Below, piece after piece: positions 35,027 through 43,564 of a stretch of 45,650 nt of DNA (positions are counted from its first letter, which is position 1; every line of letters starts with the position of its first letter). Under the pieces are notes generated by a model. That model saw only the letters and a program-made list of their open reading frames with translations. It had not been told where the DNA came from and did not search any database. The stretch is from Paludibacteraceae bacterium (GTDB taxonomy: Bacteria > Bacteroidota > Bacteroidia > Bacteroidales > Paludibacteraceae), in the NCBI GenBank assembly GCA_016938015.1, contig JAFGVL010000039.1, positions 1 to 45,650 on the forward strand, read 5' to 3'. The position numbers were made by a program, and so were the translations under genes.

Positions 35027-35439
35027 TTTACAGATTCGTTTAACAAAATGAGTTCGTTATTACCATACGAATCACAATTTTTACATTGTACATGATTTTC
35101 AATGCCTTCAATCAGTCTAAAGCATTTTTTACACCGATACCACATAGAATCAAACTGAACATTTCCTCCTTTTATCACTATCATTTTACCTTCAACAAAA
35201 GCTTTTGCCATTGTTTTTCGAGCCTTTTCGTAAATACGAGTTAGTGTTGGACGAGATACCTCCATTTTTTCAGCAGCCTGTTCTTGGGTTAAGCCCTCAT
35301 AATCGAGCAAACGAATAGATTCATATTCATCAAACAACAAATCAACCGATTCTAAATTTTTAGCAGGTATGCCAAAGGGCTTAAATCCCTGCATTTTAGG
35401 TGGATTACATATTTTTCTATTGTGTTGTGGTCGGGCCAT
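35023..35439 (-). CDS. DUF134 family DNA-binding protein with C-terminal zinc ribbon
   Basis: A 138-residue predicted regulator. The DUF134 core runs from MARPQHNRKICNPPKMQGFKP to a sigma-region-4-like helix-turn-helix (GLTQEQAAEKMEVSRPTLTRIYEKARKTMA, residues about 50-80). The C-terminal 40 residues add two CxxC pairs (CKKC near 101 and CKNC near 120), a likely zinc or iron-sulfur site absent from minimal DUF134 proteins. Its promoter contains a dyad that recurs at the NifX operon promoter at 44.5 kb, so it probably controls both. DUF134 proteins commonly neighbour NifX-like genes in anaerobes. Confidence 0.88.
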   Translation of the reverse strand: MARPQHNRKICNPPKMQGFKPFGIPAKNLESVDLLFDEYESIRLLDYEGLTQEQAAEKMEVSRPTLTRIYEKARKTMAKAFVEGKMIVIKGGNVQFDSMWYRCKKCFRLIEGIENHVQCKNCDSYGNNELILLNESVK

Positions 35440-35461
35440 AAAAATAACTTTAATTGAAAAA

Positions 35462-35486
35462 CAAATATAATGAACATAAGTTCATT
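35462..35486 (-). promoter_or_regulatory. Promoter plus operator of the DUF134 operon
   Basis: In the transcribed direction the dyad AATGAAC-TTAT-GTTCATT (35469-35486, overlapping one base of the -7 box) abuts TATATTTG (35462-35469). There is no TTTG -33 box. The start site near 35456 gives a leader of about 16 bases. Confidence 0.7.
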
Positions 35487-35508
35487 TTTTGGTTAAAAAA
35501 CAAAAAAA

Positions 35509-36246
35509 CTATTTAAAGAATACGGATATAAATATTACCAATATTCCTAATAACAACAAGAGAAATTGTATAAACGATTGTTTAATTGCTGTTTTTCTAT
35601 GCAATTCAGGTATTAAATCGGCCAAAGCTATATATATAAAACTTGCCGCTGAAACTGCTAAAATAAATGGTGTAGCTATTTCGGTTGTTTCTTTTGCATA
35701 CCAAGCTAATAAAGCACCTAATAAAGCAGCAAAACCTGAAAACAAGTTAAACAAAAAAGCCTTCTTTTTAGAATAACCGGCTTTAATCATGACTCCAAAA
35801 TCGGCTAATTCTTGAGGCATTTCGTGTGCAAATACAGAAATTGCGACAACAAAACCAAACGCCGGAGAGTGTAAAAATGAAGCTGCAATAACTACTCCAT
35901 CTAAAAAATTATGAAACGAATCGCCAATCATCAACATCATTGCACCGGTTTTTCCGTGTCGATCACAGTTTTCATCAGCACACATTCGCCAGAGCATTAT
36001 TTTTTCTATTACAAAGAAAAATAAGATGCCCCCTAAAATATAGTATGATATTTCGAAACCACTTATTTTAATCGCTTTAGGTATCATTCCTAAAAACGCT
36101 GCTCCTAACAAAGTACCTCCTGCAAAAGCATAAATGTGTTTTAATATTTTTTGTAATGAATTTTCTCCTATTGCTAATAACAAAGAAGCACCTAACACAC
36201 TAAAAATATTACCAATTACAACAGCAATAATTATGTATTCAATCAC
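35509..36246 (-). CDS. ZIP family metal transporter
   Basis: A 245-residue polytopic protein with about eight hydrophobic segments. The ZIP metal path is visible in GDSFHNFLDGVVIAASF and FAHEMPQELADFGVMIKAG, with the conserved His and Glu residues. CADENCDRHGKTG in the variable loop adds Cys/His ligands. ZIP carriers import zinc, iron or manganese into the cytoplasm. The start is a GTG at 36246. It lies between the DUF1573 gene and the DUF134 gene. Metal supply for the cluster-carrier proteins nearby is a reasonable inference. Confidence 0.87.
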   Translation of the reverse strand: MIEYIIIAVVIGNIFSVLGASLLLAIGENSLQKILKHIYAFAGGTLLGAAFLGMIPKAIKISGFEISYYILGGILFFFVIEKIMLWRMCADENCDRHGKTGAMMLMIGDSFHNFLDGVVIAASFLHSPAFGFVVAISVFAHEMPQELADFGVMIKAGYSKKKAFLFNLFSGFAALLGALLAWYAKETTEIATPFILAVSAASFIYIALADLIPELHRKTAIKQSFIQFLLLLLGILVIFISVFFK

Positions 36247-36280
36247 AACTACTTGTTTTTAAATTTTATAAAAAATACCA

Positions 36281-36658
36281 TTATTCTTTACTAACCTCTC
36301 CTTTTATTGTTAATAAAATTGATTGTCCTGCACTAGTACTAATCGTTATTGTTTTGGTAAAAGGCCCCACAAGCTTAGTATTATACTTTATCACTATTTG
36401 GTTAGACGCTGCAGGCAGTATTGGTTTTTTAGGCCATCTTGGTGAAGTACAACCACAAGAGGTTTTTACATTTGTAATTACTATTGGTGCAGCTGATTTA
36501 TTTGTAAATTTAAATACACATTTACCATCTGCATTTTTTTTCATTTTTCCATAGTCGTATATTAACGACTCAAAAACAAGACCTTTCACATTTTCTTGTG
36601 CCACTAAACTTGCGCCAATTACACAAGCAAGTACATACATAAATAATTTACTTTTCAT
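36281..36658 (-). CDS. Exported DUF1573 protein
   Basis: A 125-residue protein with a signal peptide (MKSKLFMYVLACVIGASLVAQ) and one immunoglobulin-like DUF1573 domain. The hallmark VKTSCGCTSPRWPKKPI block is at residues 66-82, followed by KYNTKLVGPFTKTITI. DUF1573 proteins are abundant in Bacteroidota envelopes and their role is not settled; the CGC motif may bind metal. The ZIP gene follows after 34 bases. Confidence 0.87.
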   Translation of the reverse strand: MKSKLFMYVLACVIGASLVAQENVKGLVFESLIYDYGKMKKNADGKCVFKFTNKSAAPIVITNVKTSCGCTSPRWPKKPILPAASNQIVIKYNTKLVGPFTKTITISTSAGQSILLTIKGEVSKE

Positions 36659-36742
36659 CCGAATAAAATTTAAAATTAAGGATAAATATTCATATTTTTC
36701 TTTTCAGAACGAGTGACTTTTACAACCGTTAATTGATAATTA

Positions 36743-37693
36743 TTAGTTTTTATTAAAAGAAATATCTTTTACAACATTCACTGAGAATGCATACGAACTC
36801 GCTAATTGAATTTCGTTATAATATTGATATACAGGTATTTCAAACAAAACACTTAAATTCCAAGAATTTAAAGAAATATTTAGTTGAGGAACAGCAAAAA
36901 AAGACACATTTCCTGAAGCTTTAACCATCTGATTATAATGATAATTTCTATCTTTAATCACATTTTTTAATTGCATAATTGCTGTCCAATCCTTTAACTT
37001 ATACTTTTCAAAAACAAAATGTTTTGTTACATAAAAAGAATTAAAGTATACATTGCCAAAAATATAATTGTTATTATTCTCGAAATATTTTTCAAACCTA
37101 TTTACCAAAAAAAATCGCCATCCACTAAACGAGTTTTCTTTAATTAAAAAAGATTGCAATACTATACCATACGATCCTGTTGAAGGTTGTACATCAACCG
37201 GTAAAAGAATACCTGCATCATTGCGTTGCAAATCTGTAGAAAAAGGTATATTAATACCGGCACTAACTGAATACTCTATCCTTTTATCAGCATTAAAATA
37301 CAAACGTGGCTTAATATTAAACAACAAATTTGACAAACCAAAACCTGTAAGATTATAATTTCCTACAATATAATGCTGTGTTTTATTGATAAAATAACCG
37401 GCTTCTGTTTCAACAGTTAATTTATTACCAATACCATAAGCTAATAAACAACCGGCATAATTATAATCGGCATCCTTTAAAATCCGTTTTTCACCTGTAT
37501 ATGTTTTGTTTTCTGCGTAATATTTTCCGGCATAATTATAACGATAAAAGGTGTGTACTCTTAATAATTGCTTATCCAACACGCCAATATTATCACTTCC
37601 TCCAACAGGGTTTCCGGATGACGCAAAACACTGAGCATTTGTTTCAACAGAAAACAAACAAAAACAACATACTATTACAACTAAATTTTTCAA
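36743..37693 (-). CDS. Outer-membrane-like protein of unknown function
   Basis: A 316-residue protein with a signal peptide ending ETNAQ. The mature sequence is Tyr/Phe/Asn-rich with alternating strands (TFYRYNYAGKYYAENKTYTG, KLTVETEAGYFINKT, KRIEYSVSAGINIPFSTD), typical of a beta-barrel 'transporter-like' or phenol-pathway-like protein. I cannot name a family with confidence. The start is a TTG that overlaps the stop of the preceding lipoprotein gene, so translation is coupled. Confidence 0.62.
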   Translation of the reverse strand: MKNLVVIVCCFCLFSVETNAQCFASSGNPVGGSDNIGVLDKQLLRVHTFYRYNYAGKYYAENKTYTGEKRILKDADYNYAGCLLAYGIGNKLTVETEAGYFINKTQHYIVGNYNLTGFGLSNLLFNIKPRLYFNADKRIEYSVSAGINIPFSTDLQRNDAGILLPVDVQPSTGSYGIVLQSFLIKENSFSGWRFFLVNRFEKYFENNNNYIFGNVYFNSFYVTKHFVFEKYKLKDWTAIMQLKNVIKDRNYHYNQMVKASGNVSFFAVPQLNISLNSWNLSVLFEIPVYQYYNEIQLASSYAFSVNVVKDISFNKN

Positions 37694-38031
37694 TATACCG
37701 TTACAAGCGTTTTTTTACCTTCGGATTTATTAGATGCTTTAACTACACACGAAATTTCATTATCACCAATAACACAAGTTGGAGCAACATATGTTACTAC
37801 ATTTCCCGAACCCACAATATCACCACGTGTAGCCGACCATAAATAAGTTAATTCAGAACCTTGAGCTACTGCTGTTACTGTTGTTGTTGATCCGGTAGGT
37901 ATTGTATCATTTTGAATGGTTAAACTATCAAACGATACTAAAACACTAGAATTAGGAACAGTTTCTTGCTCTTCTTTACACCCCAGTAAAAAAAGTAATA
38001 TAAAAAGGTTAATAAATACAGTTCTTTTCAT
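37690..38031 (-). CDS. Lipoprotein with one PKD/Ig-like domain
   Basis: I start at 38031 (MKRTVFINLFILLFLLGC), which gives a lipoprotein signal with lipobox LLGC at about residue 18; the frame extends to 38055 but those residues precede the signal. The mature 95 residues are Ser/Thr/Val-rich with a PKD-like core (SELTYLWSATRGDIVGSGN and GDNEISCVVKASNKSEGK). It probably sits on the outer membrane beside the barrel protein encoded next, with which it overlaps. Confidence 0.75.
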   Translation of the reverse strand: MKRTVFINLFILLFLLGCKEEQETVPNSSVLVSFDSLTIQNDTIPTGSTTTVTAVAQGSELTYLWSATRGDIVGSGNVVTYVAPTCVIGDNEISCVVKASNKSEGKKTLVTVY

Positions 38032-38074
38032 TTGAATAGAATTAATTAAATACATATAAAAAACTTTTTATTAT

Positions 38075-38082
38075 CAAACATA
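38075..38082 (-). promoter_or_regulatory. Possible internal promoter for the lipoprotein/barrel genes
   Basis: TATGTTTG on the minus strand, about 45 bases before the lipoprotein start, in a 129-base gap. The -33 box is poor. Confidence 0.35.
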
Positions 38083-38160
38083 TCCCTTAATACGCATAAG
38101 AGTTAAAATTGTTTTATTATTTTAATTCCGAAGAGATAACATTATCCATAATGTATAAAT

Positions 38161-39066
38161 TTAATTTTTTACACAACGAACAGAAAATGCATACGACTTA
38201 TAAAAAGTATTCCATCTACCAATAGTAGAATAACCTGACCTCAAACACCTCCGCCAAGCATAATTTGTGTTGTATATACTAGAGGTATAGGTATACTCAA
38301 AGATTCCTAAATTATAAAAGCCATAAGGCGTTCCCATTCCACTTAACAAAGCATTAAACCCGGTTGCTCCGGACACTTTCAAAGCTGTACCTTCTGTAGT
38401 TCCTCTATCCCAAGCATCTACATTGTATCTTGCTACTTCTGAAACCGACATTCCTAACGATAGTTCTAATGTTTGCCATTCACTTTCACTAGGCACATGC
38501 CAATTACAGGGACAAATACCCTTTGTGCTTTCGGTAGTAACAAATTGCATCATTTCATCCCATTGATATAAACCTCCATAAGTAGTACATTTAGAAGAAT
38601 CGTTATTGTAACAATATTTTTCAATAACACCATTATTTCTTTGATTGTCTCCTAAAAGTATCATTTTACCTACATTTAAATTTTTTGCCATCCAACATTG
38701 TGAACCTATTAAAACAGTTGGATACTTCTGTCCATCACGATAATCTATCAAAGTATCTCCACAAACAAAACATTTCAGTTCCACTTTAATCGGGTTTGTA
38801 TATATTGGATTACAAGTACCTTCATATACTTTTGCTCTGTAAAAAGCAGTTTCTGTAGGTATAAATACATATGGATTTATACTTGATCCGGGAATATCAT
38901 TCCAAGTTATACTATCTATAGAATTTTGCCATATCAACGAACCTCTTTTTAAATCATCCAACACCAAGTACAACTGGTCGCCTTGATATACAAACGATTG
39001 CCCTTTAACAAAAAGGGTTGAACCCAAAAACAAACTAACAACTATAAAACAGTTAAACTTTTTCAC
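38161..39066 (-). CDS. Secreted FISUMP-domain protein
   Basis: A 301-residue exported protein. A signal peptide (KKFNCFIVVSLFLGSTLFVKG) precedes an Ig-like region (about 25-95, IWQNSIDSITWNDIPGSS). The rest is the Fibrobacter succinogenes major paralogous domain: RDGQKYPTVLIGSQCWMAKN, GICPCNWHVPSESEWQTL, SGMGTPYGFY and a final SYAFSVRCVKN. Such domains are frequent surface modules in Bacteroidota. The start codon is GTG at 39066. It follows the T9SS cargo gene by 45 bases. Confidence 0.85.
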   Translation of the reverse strand: MKKFNCFIVVSLFLGSTLFVKGQSFVYQGDQLYLVLDDLKRGSLIWQNSIDSITWNDIPGSSINPYVFIPTETAFYRAKVYEGTCNPIYTNPIKVELKCFVCGDTLIDYRDGQKYPTVLIGSQCWMAKNLNVGKMILLGDNQRNNGVIEKYCYNNDSSKCTTYGGLYQWDEMMQFVTTESTKGICPCNWHVPSESEWQTLELSLGMSVSEVARYNVDAWDRGTTEGTALKVSGATGFNALLSGMGTPYGFYNLGIFEYTYTSSIYNTNYAWRRCLRSGYSTIGRWNTFYKSYAFSVRCVKN

Positions 39067-39111
39067 GAGAATAAAAATTTATATTAAATCGAGTTCAACA
39101 ACTTATTATTA

Positions 39112-39717
39112 CTACCGCACTAATAATTTATAACTACTTGTTACATTTTGATATTGTATTATAACTAAATAAACTCCTTTGTTTAAATTAGTAAATTGAA
39201 TCGTTTTATCAACAGTTGTAATATATTGATTGCTTATAAGTTGAGCATTAACATCGTACAGTTTTACCGAAGCATTCTCTATTAAACAAAAATTTGATTC
39301 TATAGCTATCTTTTCACCTTGTTCATAGTACTTAACCGTAAACAAACCATCTGTTCTAATCATTGATATAGAACTAACTATATCAGTTGTATCAACAACC
39401 AAAATATCGGATGCAGTACAACCGTTGTTGTCGGTTACCGTTAAAGTATATACCATTAATTCAACGCCAGTTGCAGTAGCATTTGCCACCTCACTATTTA
39501 CTAAATAATTTGAAGGAGTCCACTGGTATTGAAAAGGAGGTGTTCCTCCTTGTACAATAACAGGACCTAAAGTATCTGTAGTATTTATTGGTATATAAAC
39601 CGAATCTTTTGTTGTAACTACCAATTCGTCTGCTTGACTTATATTAAAATGAACATATTGCTGAGCAAAAAGCTGCACGGCATATAATCCAATTATTAAT
39701 AATACAAATTTTTTCAT
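39112..39717 (-). CDS. Secreted protein with SprB/PKD-like repeat and T9SS sorting domain
   Basis: A 201-residue protein. A signal peptide ends near LFAQQ. Residues 50-110 form a PKD/SprB-like repeat (VQGGTPPFQYQWTPSNY, then YTLTVTDNNGCTASD). The last 75 residues (FTVKYYEQGEKIAIES to SSYKLLVR) look like a type A T9SS sorting domain. It begins 12 bases after the rhodanese stop, so it is likely on the same long transcript as the NifX/Mrp genes. Confidence 0.75.
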   Translation of the reverse strand: MKKFVLLIIGLYAVQLFAQQYVHFNISQADELVVTTKDSVYIPINTTDTLGPVIVQGGTPPFQYQWTPSNYLVNSEVANATATGVELMVYTLTVTDNNGCTASDILVVDTTDIVSSISMIRTDGLFTVKYYEQGEKIAIESNFCLIENASVKLYDVNAQLISNQYITTVDKTIQFTNLNKGVYLVIIQYQNVTSSYKLLVR

Positions 39718-39729
39718 TTTTGTTATTAC

Positions 39730-40146
39730 TTATTCCTTAACAATAGTTTCAAGTTTATTTGATTTCCAACCTGTTAAACCATCAATCATATAAATTATTT
39801 TTCCTTTATAAGCAAGTTCCTTTAACACCTCAATAATACGTTCACTTCTTCGTTGATTAGAACAATACACGATTAAGACATCATATTCCAATACATTTTT
39901 TAATAAAAAAGATATATTATCTTGAAAAGCATCAAAATTTAGGGCATTTTTTATATGCCCCGATTGAAACATTACACTATCTCTAGCATCAATCAACACA
40001 AAATTTTGAAAACTATTTTCTTTCAATAACACATTTACTTCCGTTGATTTTAAATAACTTATTTCTTGAGCATGAACTTCCCCTATGAAGAACAATAAAA
40101 ATAACAACAGGATATTTAATTTATTCAAATTTTTAATAACAGACAT
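39730..40146 (-). CDS. Exported rhodanese-like protein
   Basis: A 138-residue protein with an N-terminal signal (NILLLFLLFFIGEVHAQ) and one rhodanese domain (residues 30-138). The domain has FVLIDARDSVMFQSGHIKNA, the active-site loop VYCSNQRRS with the persulfide Cys near residue 92, and the end YMIDGLTGWKS. Rhodaneses carry sulfane sulfur as a Cys persulfide. Export places it in the periplasm. Its position after the Mrp gene suggests sulfur handling linked to the cluster-carrier system. Confidence 0.87.
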   Translation of the reverse strand: MSVIKNLNKLNILLLFLLFFIGEVHAQEISYLKSTEVNVLLKENSFQNFVLIDARDSVMFQSGHIKNALNFDAFQDNISFLLKNVLEYDVLIVYCSNQRRSERIIEVLKELAYKGKIIYMIDGLTGWKSNKLETIVKE

Positions 40147-40155
40147 AATAATAAC

Positions 40156-40977
40156 TTAAGCAATATTCAGTTCCAGTTGTTTTTTTAAATTAACACATAA
40201 TTCTTTCGTGTAATTTTCAAAAAAAACATCTTGCATCAATTCATTTATTTCTCCTTTATCACAAGCTGTACAAATAGTTTCGTTAATAGGTAATTGTGCT
40301 ATTAAAGGGATTAAAAATTTATCTGCTAAATATTGCCCACCACCTTTACCAAACAAAAAATATTTCTCTTCAGGATGTTTGGAAGGAGAAAACCAAGCCA
40401 TATTTTCAATTATCCCCAAAACTTTCGTTCCAATAAGATTATCTTTATACATAGCTATAGCCTTTTGAACATCAGACAAAGCCATTAATTGTGGGGTAGT
40501 AACAATAACAACACCTGCGGTTACAAAATTTTGTAACAATGTAATGTGTATATCACTAGTTCCCGGAGGAGTGTCAATAATTAAATAGTCCAATTCACCC
40601 CAATTTGTATCTACCAACATTTGTGATATTGCACTCGATGCCCGTGGACCACGCCAAACAATAGGTTGTTTAGTATTAATCAAAAATCCTATTGACATAA
40701 GTTTAATTCCACTTTTAATAAAGGGAATAAAATAATCTTTTTCACCTTTATGCTCAACACGCAATTGCTCATCTTCTAAATTAAATAATAGTGGCACAGA
40801 AGGCCCATATAAATCTGCATCAAGCAAACCCACTTTACTGCCGTCTTTTGCTAAAGATAACGCTAAAGTAGCAGCAACTGTCGATTTTCCAACTCCCCCT
40901 TTACCTGAGGCTACAAGTATAATATGTTTAATCGTAGAAAGTTCTTTTTTTTCAATTTCAATTTTTTTCTTTTCCAT
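40156..40977 (-). CDS. Mrp/NBP35-type P-loop ATPase
   Basis: A 273-residue ATPase with the deviant Walker A ASGKGGVGKST near residues 22-32, LLDADLYGPSVP, and the Mrp signature WRGPRASSAISQM. It lacks the N-terminal DUF59 domain found in the housekeeping Mrp (ApbC) of Bacteroidota. In place of the CPHC cluster site after IENM it reads AWFSPSKHPEEKY; one CTAC motif lies near residue 240. Mrp proteins deliver iron-sulfur clusters, and an Mrp homologue (DVU2109) belongs to the Desulfovibrio Orange Protein complex. A good Shine-Dalgarno-like GGAGGGAG precedes the ATG, unusual here. Confidence 0.88.
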   Translation of the reverse strand: MEKKKIEIEKKELSTIKHIILVASGKGGVGKSTVAATLALSLAKDGSKVGLLDADLYGPSVPLLFNLEDEQLRVEHKGEKDYFIPFIKSGIKLMSIGFLINTKQPIVWRGPRASSAISQMLVDTNWGELDYLIIDTPPGTSDIHITLLQNFVTAGVVIVTTPQLMALSDVQKAIAMYKDNLIGTKVLGIIENMAWFSPSKHPEEKYFLFGKGGGQYLADKFLIPLIAQLPINETICTACDKGEINELMQDVFFENYTKELCVNLKKQLELNIA

Positions 40978-41027
40978 TTCTCCCTCCTCTAATTCATTTA
41001 TTTTTCAATCGCATTTAAAATTCTTAT

Positions 41028-41402
41028 CTATTGAATTTTTATCTCAAATAAATTATTATTTAAATCTTTTATAAAATAAGTATCCTTCTCGTATTTTTTC
41101 CGAACGTATAACGAATACCCTTTTTGTTTTGCTCTATTAGCTATTAATGTTGCATTCTTTAATAGCAAACAACTATGAGAACATGATTTTTCAAGAGATT
41201 TATTTCTAACAAAAAGTTCAAACATAATTCCTTCACAACTAACAAAATAGGCTGTAATTTCTTCATTCAAACCAAAAATTAGTTGAGCATCAGTCGAAGA
41301 AAGCGTAAACGTATTTTCAAGCTTTCCTCCCAACACATCTATATAAAAATTATTTAAATCAGATTGATTAATCTGTAACCCAATATGTAATAAACTAGTC
41401 AT
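41028..41402 (-). CDS. VOC (glyoxalase-fold) protein
   Basis: A 124-residue vicinal-oxygen-chelate fold protein: LLHIGLQINQSDLNNFYIDVLGG at the start and TYFIKDLNNNLFEIKIQ at the end. The usual metal ligands are partly visible (His near 6 and Glu near 121), and there is an extra Cys pair in EKSCSHSC. It overlaps the preceding MinD-type gene by 8 bases, so it is tightly coupled. Its ligand and whether it is enzymatic are unknown. Confidence 0.78.
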   Translation of the reverse strand: MTSLLHIGLQINQSDLNNFYIDVLGGKLENTFTLSSTDAQLIFGLNEEITAYFVSCEGIMFELFVRNKSLEKSCSHSCLLLKNATLIANRAKQKGYSLYVRKKYEKDTYFIKDLNNNLFEIKIQ

Positions 41403-42264
41403 TTTTTATAACTTTATCATAAACTTGTTTAAGTATATTACTCACTTCGCAGGTTGGAGCATATTCTATAATACTCTTACATTGTATCATCGCTTCCACT
41501 ACCTTTGTATCAAATGGTAACTTTCCAACAAGAGGTATTTCTTGAACATTGCACCAATTTTCAATTTCGTGGGACAAAGCTGTATTTAAATCGTATTTAT
41601 TGATTAAAACAAACGGTTTAACTTTAAAATTTTGTACCAAAGCAGCAATTCGTTTCAAATCGTGAAAACCTGATTTTGTTGGTTCTGTAACCAAAATAGA
41701 TTTATAGGCTCCTGTTAATGAAGATATTACAGGACAACCGGTTCCCGGAGGTCCATCGAGTAACACTGTGGTTTGATTTTTTTCTTCAGCAACTTTACGT
41801 GCTTGATCTCGTACAACACTTACTAACTTTCCCGAATTTTCTTCGCCGGGAGCCAAACGTGCATGCACAACTGTTCCATTTCTATAAGTACCAATATACC
41901 ATCTGCTATTATCACTTGGCAACATACTAATTGCACTAACAGGACAAATACGCGCACATAACTGACAACCCTCACATGCCGTTGACGAAATTTCCACCTT
42001 ATCATTGATTACCGATATGGCATCAAAACGACAATAAGTAACACATTTTGCACAAGCAATACATATGTTGTAATCTATTACAGCAATATTGCCCGAAATA
42101 TATGTTTCTTCTCTATAATTGTTGGGCTGAAGAATTAAGTACAAGTTAGCCGCATCAACATCACAATCGGCCATTACGGTATTTGCTTGCAATGTAGCAA
42201 AAGCTGCACTAATACTTGTTTTACCTGTACCACCTTTACCACTTAATATTACAATTTCTTTCAT
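41395..42264 (-). CDS. MinD-type ATPase with inserted 2x[4Fe-4S] ferredoxin domain (A)
   Basis: A 289-residue P-loop ATPase of the MinD/NBP35 superfamily. Walker A GKGGTGKTS is at residues 9-17. A bacterial ferredoxin domain interrupts the fold at about 60-115 with two complete sets of four Cys (C68/71/74/78 and C97/100/103/107). Switch II is LLDGPPGTGCPV. Paired genes of this type occur in the Orange Protein cluster of Desulfovibrio (DVU2103/DVU2104). It overlaps its partner by 4 bases (ATGA) and has a Shine-Dalgarno-like AAAGGAG about 9 bases before the ATG. The function is presumed cluster delivery or redox-linked ATP hydrolysis. Confidence 0.9.
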   Translation of the reverse strand: MKEIVILSGKGGTGKTSISAAFATLQANTVMADCDVDAANLYLILQPNNYREETYISGNIAVIDYNICIACAKCVTYCRFDAISVINDKVEISSTACEGCQLCARICPVSAISMLPSDNSRWYIGTYRNGTVVHARLAPGEENSGKLVSVVRDQARKVAEEKNQTTVLLDGPPGTGCPVISSLTGAYKSILVTEPTKSGFHDLKRIAALVQNFKVKPFVLINKYDLNTALSHEIENWCNVQEIPLVGKLPFDTKVVEAMIQCKSIIEYAPTCEVSNILKQVYDKVIKND

Positions 42265-43127
42265 GACAAAGGCTCCTTTCTTACGGATATTATTTTTTCT
42301 AACAATAATAAAAATTGATTTCTATACGTTTCATTTACCTCCGATAACATTTTCCCTTCAGAGTATATTTTTGCAATTTCTTTATCAAAAGGAATTTCCA
42401 ATAATATTTCTATTCCTTGTTCTTTTAACCAATTATAAGATTCCTGATTGCCTAATCCGGATCTATTAATTACTACAGCATGAGGTATTTGCATTTTCTG
42501 TAATGTTTCCACGGATAGTTTTAAATCATTTAAACCAAAAGGAGTTGGTTCTGTAACTAACAACACAAAATCAACACTTTCTACTGTTGCAATAAACGGA
42601 CATGAAATTCCGGGAGGAGCATCTAAAAGAGCTAATTGATTAGGTTCTATAGCCTTAATTCCTTTCTTAATAATAGGTACCGAAGAAGCAGTTCCAATCT
42701 CTGTTCTGGTTTCAAGAATTGTAGCATTCGGAGCATACTGAAACTTTGTAATTGTACCTGTTTTTTTAACTTTCTCAGTTATAGCACCATGTTTACAAGC
42801 AACAACACAAGCTCCACACGAATGACACAATTCTTCGGTAAGTTGTATCATTTTTCGTTCGGGCAAATAAAAAATAGCATTGTAATTACAGTATTCGTAA
42901 CATTTACCACAAAACACACAAGCATCTTGATTAATAACAGGGATTAGTTGTGTAACGTCTTCTTGTGACTGTTTTTCTCCTTTAAGAAACTCACCTACAT
43001 TTGGAGCTTCTGCATCGCAATCTACCAATACACAATTTTTACCGGCATATTGTGCTACCCAAAACAAATTGGTTGAAACAAAAGTCTTTCCTGTACCGCC
43101 TTTTCCACTAGCAATAGCTATTTTCAT
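42261..43127 (-). CDS. MinD-type ATPase with inserted 2x[4Fe-4S] ferredoxin domain (B)
   Basis: Homologous to the next gene but clearly distinct. I start at the ATG 43127 (MKIAIASGKGGTGKT); a TTG two codons earlier is possible. The ferredoxin insert lies at about residues 65-110 with CVFCGKCYEYC and CHSCGACVVAC. Switch II reads LLDAPPGISCPF. The pair probably forms a heterodimer, each subunit with two cubane clusters, as inferred for ORP-type ATPases. It is 12 bases downstream of a NifX-like gene. Confidence 0.9.
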   Translation of the reverse strand: MKIAIASGKGGTGKTFVSTNLFWVAQYAGKNCVLVDCDAEAPNVGEFLKGEKQSQEDVTQLIPVINQDACVFCGKCYEYCNYNAIFYLPERKMIQLTEELCHSCGACVVACKHGAITEKVKKTGTITKFQYAPNATILETRTEIGTASSVPIIKKGIKAIEPNQLALLDAPPGISCPFIATVESVDFVLLVTEPTPFGLNDLKLSVETLQKMQIPHAVVINRSGLGNQESYNWLKEQGIEILLEIPFDKEIAKIYSEGKMLSEVNETYRNQFLLLLEKIISVRKEPLS

Positions 43128-43138
43128 ATACAACGATA

Positions 43139-43477
43139 TTAATGATTACAAACATTTTCGCTTGTAGTTAACGTATTATTTAATTTATCGGTTACTAGCT
43201 CTTGAGGCGATTTTAAAGGCGCACCAATAGTAACATGTATGTTTTTTTTATTAAGTAAATTAATGGCACTTTGACCTATTCCTGCTGCAATAACTTCAGT
43301 TACACCCTGTTCGGCCAACCAATTAGGCAATACTCCGGGTTCATGTACCGGTGGCACTAAAAACTTAGTAGCTGCTACTTTATTATTCTCAATATGTATA
43401 ATTGAAAATAAGCTACAATGTCCAAAATGAGAACACAACACACCACTTTCAATAGGAATTGCAAAAATTTCATTCAT
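43139..43477 (-). CDS. NifX-like protein (Orange-Protein family)
   Basis: I start at 43477 (MNEIFAIPIESG); the frame runs open to 43579 but crosses a strong hairpin and shows no family similarity there. The 112-residue product has the cluster-carrier fold with LCSHFGHCSLFSII at the N-terminus and WLAEQGVTEVIAAGIGQSA as the second block, and ends in CNH. It lies between the DUF5320 gene and the two ferredoxin-ATPase genes, the position occupied by ORP-type carriers in anaerobes. Confidence 0.87.
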   Translation of the reverse strand: MNEIFAIPIESGVLCSHFGHCSLFSIIHIENNKVAATKFLVPPVHEPGVLPNWLAEQGVTEVIAAGIGQSAINLLNKKNIHVTIGAPLKSPQELVTDKLNNTLTTSENVCNH

Positions 43478-43564
43478 AATTATGCTAGTATATATATTTT
43501 TCTTATAAATCATTAGGGCATTTTGGTTGCACCTAATTATCATTCGTGATTTTTTAAATAAGAT

